Below, one piece after another: positions 7,240 to 8,707 of a stretch of 8,707 nucleotides of DNA. Source of the DNA: Thiomonas sp. (GTDB taxonomy: Bacteria > Pseudomonadota > Gammaproteobacteria > Burkholderiales > Burkholderiaceae_C). A program made the translations under genes and the position numbers. Within the stretch, counting starts at the first letter, position 1. Each line of letters begins with the position of its first letter. The DNA is taken from NCBI GenBank assembly GCA_027451915.1, contig DAIDHU010000473.1:1-8707 (forward strand), given 5' to 3'. The notes below the pieces were generated by a model, which was not told where the DNA came from, made no database searches, and saw nothing but the letters and a program-made list of their open reading frames with translations.

Positions 7240-7641
7240 ATGTCGGTGATGTGCGCCGGACCCGGATCTCCCGAGGCCTGGCCGCGGGAGCGCGACGTGC
7301 ACGTCTGGGCCCTCGACCTGAACGCGCCCGCCGCGGCGCCCCTGCAATGCCTGGACGAACGCGTGATCGAGCGTGCAAGCAGGTTCGTGCACGCGGACGA
7401 CACCAGGCGCTACCAGCGCGCCCACGTGGCGCTGCGGGCGATCGCCGGGGCCTACTTGGGCTGCGAACCGGCGCGGTTGGCCTTCGCCGAGCAGGCGCCG
7501 GGCAAACCCTGCCTGATCGGGCCGAGCACGAGGCTGCATTTCAACCTCAGTCACAGCAAGGACCTGGCGCTGCTGGCGCTGGGCGCAGCCGATGAACTGG
7601 GCGTGGACGTGGAAGCGGCGCGCACTAAGGGGCGCCGCCCG
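7240..7641 (+). pseudogene. 4'-phosphopantetheinyl transferase, 3'-truncated remnant
   Basis: The N-terminal half of an Sfp-type phosphopantetheinyl transferase, which moves 4'-phosphopantetheine from CoA to a serine of carrier proteins. Recognisable parts are a conserved VHVWALDL strand (20-27), the arginine-rich helix F-V-H-A-D-D-T-R-R-Y (49-58), a P-G-K-P turn (87-90), LHFNLSHS (99-106) and GVDVE (121-125), whose Asp and Glu are two of the three usual magnesium ligands. Family likeness stops around residue 128 (base about 7625). The WxxKEAxxK helix with the third acidic ligand, and about 100 further residues, are absent. The frame stays open to a TAG at 8260-8262, but that stretch is the antisense of thpR and resembles nothing. 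The end given here is the last base before the thpR stop codon and is arbitrary. A strong ribosome binding site remains. Probably inactive; a read-through protein of 340 residues would be the alternative reading. Confidence 0.72.
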
Positions 7642-7659
7642 TCAGCGCGGCGCGGCGCC
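7631..7659. repeat. 8-bp perfect inverted repeat at the PPTase/thpR junction
   Basis: GGCGCCGC at 7631-7638 and its exact reverse complement GCGGCGCC at 7652-7659 flank a 13-base loop that contains the thpR stop codon (7642-7644). The stem could end transcription from both sides of the convergent genes, but no T-tract follows on either strand, so it is not a standard intrinsic terminator. It lies right where the PPTase gene loses family likeness. Short GC-rich palindromes are common by chance in DNA of this composition. Confidence 0.45.
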
Positions 7660-8187
7660 GAGGCGCCAGCGCCCGAGCACTTCGTAGCGTCCGCTGCCCA
7701 GGAGCGAGCGCTGCAGCGAAAAGCCGCGTACCTGCCAGGCCAGGGGCTCGAATTCCCCGGGAGCCTGTTCCGCGCGGGCCCTACGCGCCAGGGTCAGATG
7801 CGGGCGCCATGCGCGGTCGTCGGCAGGCGCCCCGGTGGCGAGCGCGCCGGCCAGCAGCGCGTCGTGCAGGGCCCGCAGCGGCGCCGGGATGCGCGATGGC
7901 GACAGGTGCGCGATGCCGCCGGCCGGCCACACCTCGGCCCGATCCAGCACCAGGGTGCAACCGCGGCACGATGCGGCCGCGCGCGCCGCCGCGTGCGACA
8001 GTTCGCCCACCCGCACCGGGTCCACGCGGGGCATGAACACCAGCGTGAGATGCAGCCTGCGCGCTGCCGTCGGGCGGGCGCGCTCGTCCCAGTTCCAGCG
8101 CGCGGCGTACGCGGCCATGCGCTCGCGCAGCGCGGGCGCCGGGTCCAGCGCGAAGAACAGTCGCCATGCGGGGTCGGTGACGGGCAT
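7642..8187 (-). CDS. thpR: RNA 2',3'-cyclic phosphodiesterase (2'-5' RNA ligase family)
   Basis: A complete 181-residue member of the 2H phosphoesterase superfamily. Both catalytic HxTx motifs are present at the expected spacing: HLTL at 46-49 and HLTL at 130-133. The family opening (RLFFALDP at 9-16, then L-R-E-R-M) and the closing F-S-L-Q-R-S (156-161) with YEVLGRW (168-174) are also typical. E. coli ThpR hydrolyses 2',3'-cyclic phosphate RNA ends and can reversibly ligate 2'-5' linked tRNA halves in vitro; the physiological role remains unclear. The start is ATG at 8187; an in-frame TAA four codons upstream rules out a longer protein. The ribosome binding site is weak. It is convergent with the broken phosphopantetheinyl transferase and divergent from the carrier protein gene. 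Confidence 0.9.
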   Translation of the reverse strand: MPVTDPAWRLFFALDPAPALRERMAAYAARWNWDERARPTAARRLHLTLVFMPRVDPVRVGELSHAAARAAASCRGCTLVLDRAEVWPAGGIAHLSPSRIPAPLRALHDALLAGALATGAPADDRAWRPHLTLARRARAEQAPGEFEPLAWQVRGFSLQRSLLGSGRYEVLGRWRLGAAPR

Positions 8188-8210
8188 GCATCCAGTTTAG
8201 GCGGGCTCGA

Positions 8211-8236
8211 GGCCCCCCCAAGTTCGGGGGCGGGCC
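8211..8236. repeat. GC-rich inverted repeat between thpR and the carrier protein gene
   Basis: GGCCCCCCC (8211-8219) can pair with GGGG-C-GGGCC (8227-8236) as a nine-pair stem with one bulged base (8231) and a seven-base loop. No T-run follows on either strand, so it is not a classical terminator. It sits in the 107-bp gap between two divergent genes, directly upstream of the promoter candidate, and could be an operator or an attenuating hairpin. No function is established. Confidence 0.4.
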
Positions 8237-8242
8237 CTGAAT

Positions 8243-8270
8243 TTGGAAAATCGAGGGTTTAGACTATTAA
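8243..8270 (+). promoter_or_regulatory. Candidate sigma-70 promoter for the carrier protein gene
   Basis: TTGGAA (8243-8248) and TATTAA (8265-8270) resemble -35 and -10 boxes with a 16-bp spacer. The stretch from about 8240 to 8300 is strikingly AT-rich for this window. Transcription would start near 8277, giving a leader of about 18 bases before ATG 8295. The position suits a separate promoter for the carrier protein and dehydrogenase genes. Confidence 0.5.
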
Positions 8271-8294
8271 GCTGCCATCAAAAATCAACAAGCC

Positions 8295-8537
8295 ATGTCC
8301 ATTGAAAAGATTCGCGCAATCGTGCTTCAGCACGGGCGCTTGTCCTGTGATCCGGAAAAAATCACGCCGGACGCCAATCTTTATGAACTCGGTCTCACTT
8401 CGTTGACCACCGTGAATCTGATGCTCGCGCTGGAGGAACATTTCGATGTCGAGTTTCCGCAACATTTATTGAGCCGCAAGACCTTCGAAAGCATTCGAGC
8501 ACTGTCCGAATCCATCGACGAGATCAAGGCCTCGTAA
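8295..8537 (+). CDS. Stand-alone acyl (or aminoacyl) carrier protein with GLTSL motif
   Basis: An 80-residue phosphopantetheine-binding carrier protein. The attachment serine is most likely S36 in ELGLTSL (31-37), where the usual Asp before the serine of the DSL motif is replaced by Thr. Helix II follows as T-V-N-L-M-L-A-L-E-E-H-F (39-50), then FDVEFP (50-55) and the R-K-T-F-E-S-I helix (61-67), an ending I recognise from carrier proteins paired with acyl-CoA dehydrogenases and, in some genomes, with amino acid:[carrier protein] ligases. It does not look like the fatty-acid synthesis AcpP, which has DSLD and a much more acidic sequence. The ribosome binding site is weak. GC is about 50% over bases 8341-8520, far below neighbouring genes. 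The dehydrogenase gene starts 12 bp after its stop, so the two are surely one operon. Confidence 0.87.
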   Translation: MSIEKIRAIVLQHGRLSCDPEKITPDANLYELGLTSLTTVNLMLALEEHFDVEFPQHLLSRKTFESIRALSESIDEIKAS

Positions 8538-8549
8538 GCGGGAGCCGCC

Positions 8550-8707
8550 ATGTACGTACACGCAGTCAGTGAGCCGCCCGGGGTTCTCGATGTCCAGGCG
8601 CTGACCCATCGCATCGGCCGCGAGGTGCTGGCGCCGCATGCCGCCGCCGTCGACCGCGATGCACGCTTTCCGGCCGAGGCCTTCGAGGCCCTTCGTGAGG
8701 CGCGCCT
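8550..8707 (+). CDS. Acyl-CoA dehydrogenase, N-terminal fragment (cut by window edge)
   Basis: The first 52 codons of a gene that runs off the right edge. The N-terminal helix pattern, with EVLAPHAAAVDRDARFP at 25-41 followed by A-E-A-F-E-A-L-R-E-A at 42-51, is typical of the first alpha-helical domain of FAD-dependent acyl-CoA dehydrogenases, in which the D-R-x-x-x-F-P turn is well conserved. No catalytic or flavin-binding residues are in view. ATG 8550 follows GGGAG by five bases. Being 12 bp behind a carrier protein gene, it may oxidise a carrier-protein-bound acyl or aminoacyl thioester rather than a free CoA ester; that is inference from context. GC returns to the high level of the rest of the window. 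Confidence 0.78.
   Translation, partial: MYVHAVSEPPGVLDVQALTHRIGREVLAPHAAAVDRDARFPAEAFEALREAR

Noticed and set aside
7642..8262. The last 200 codons of the plus-strand phosphopantetheinyl transferase frame as a real extra domain
   Set aside because: The opposite strand encodes a complete thpR with both HxTx motifs; the plus-strand reading is Arg/Ala/Gly-rich and resembles no family.
8259..8465. Minus-strand 68-codon frame opposite the carrier protein
   Set aside because: It is the antisense of a clear carrier protein gene and covers the promoter candidate; no domain or ribosome binding site seen.

Overview
The window is GC-rich, densely packed DNA that reads like a betaproteobacterial chromosome, most likely order Burkholderiales. 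The clearest taxonomic hint is a BPSS1780-family membrane protein, a family seen mainly in Burkholderia and relatives; gene density, GTG starts and GC-rich codon choice agree. No rRNA, tRNA, CRISPR array, insertion sequence or phage gene was seen. Genus cannot be assigned from this sequence.

Region 1 (1-5173, plus strand) is an envelope or exopolysaccharide cluster. It holds the 3' part of a membrane-anchored family 2 glycosyltransferase, a NodB-type polysaccharide deacetylase coupled to it by a 4-bp overlap, a YdcF/ElyC (DUF218) membrane-anchored protein, a family 4 glycosyltransferase and a Wzx-like flippase. Together they look like part of a pathway that builds a lipid-linked glycan in the cytoplasm, trims N-acetyl groups and flips it across the inner membrane. 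No polymerase or export channel is visible, so the cluster probably continues upstream.

Region 2 (5174-7197, plus strand) is a housekeeping-like run: the BPSS1780-family membrane protein, adenine phosphoribosyltransferase (apt), and a secreted WHy/LEA2-domain protein whose start overlaps the end of apt by 14 bp.

Region 3 (7198-8294) holds a broken gene and a convergent neighbour. A 4'-phosphopantetheinyl transferase gene with a strong ribosome binding site begins normally, keeps the NLSHS and GVDVE motifs, then loses family likeness near 7625, without the WxxKEA half. Its frame stays open, but only because it runs antisense to an intact minus-strand RNA 2',3'-cyclic phosphodiesterase gene (thpR, 8187-7642). 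A perfect 8-bp inverted repeat lies at the junction.

Region 4 (8295 to the end, plus strand) starts a separate transcription unit behind an AT-rich promoter-like stretch: a stand-alone acyl carrier protein with GLTSL instead of the usual GxDSL, then the first 52 codons of an acyl-CoA dehydrogenase. The carrier gene is near 50% GC over the part counted by hand, far below its neighbours. The pair resembles carrier-protein-plus-dehydrogenase modules that, in some Burkholderiales and Rhizobiales, lie near amino acid:[carrier protein] ligases. The rest of this unit lies beyond the window and is the most promising place to look for something unusual.
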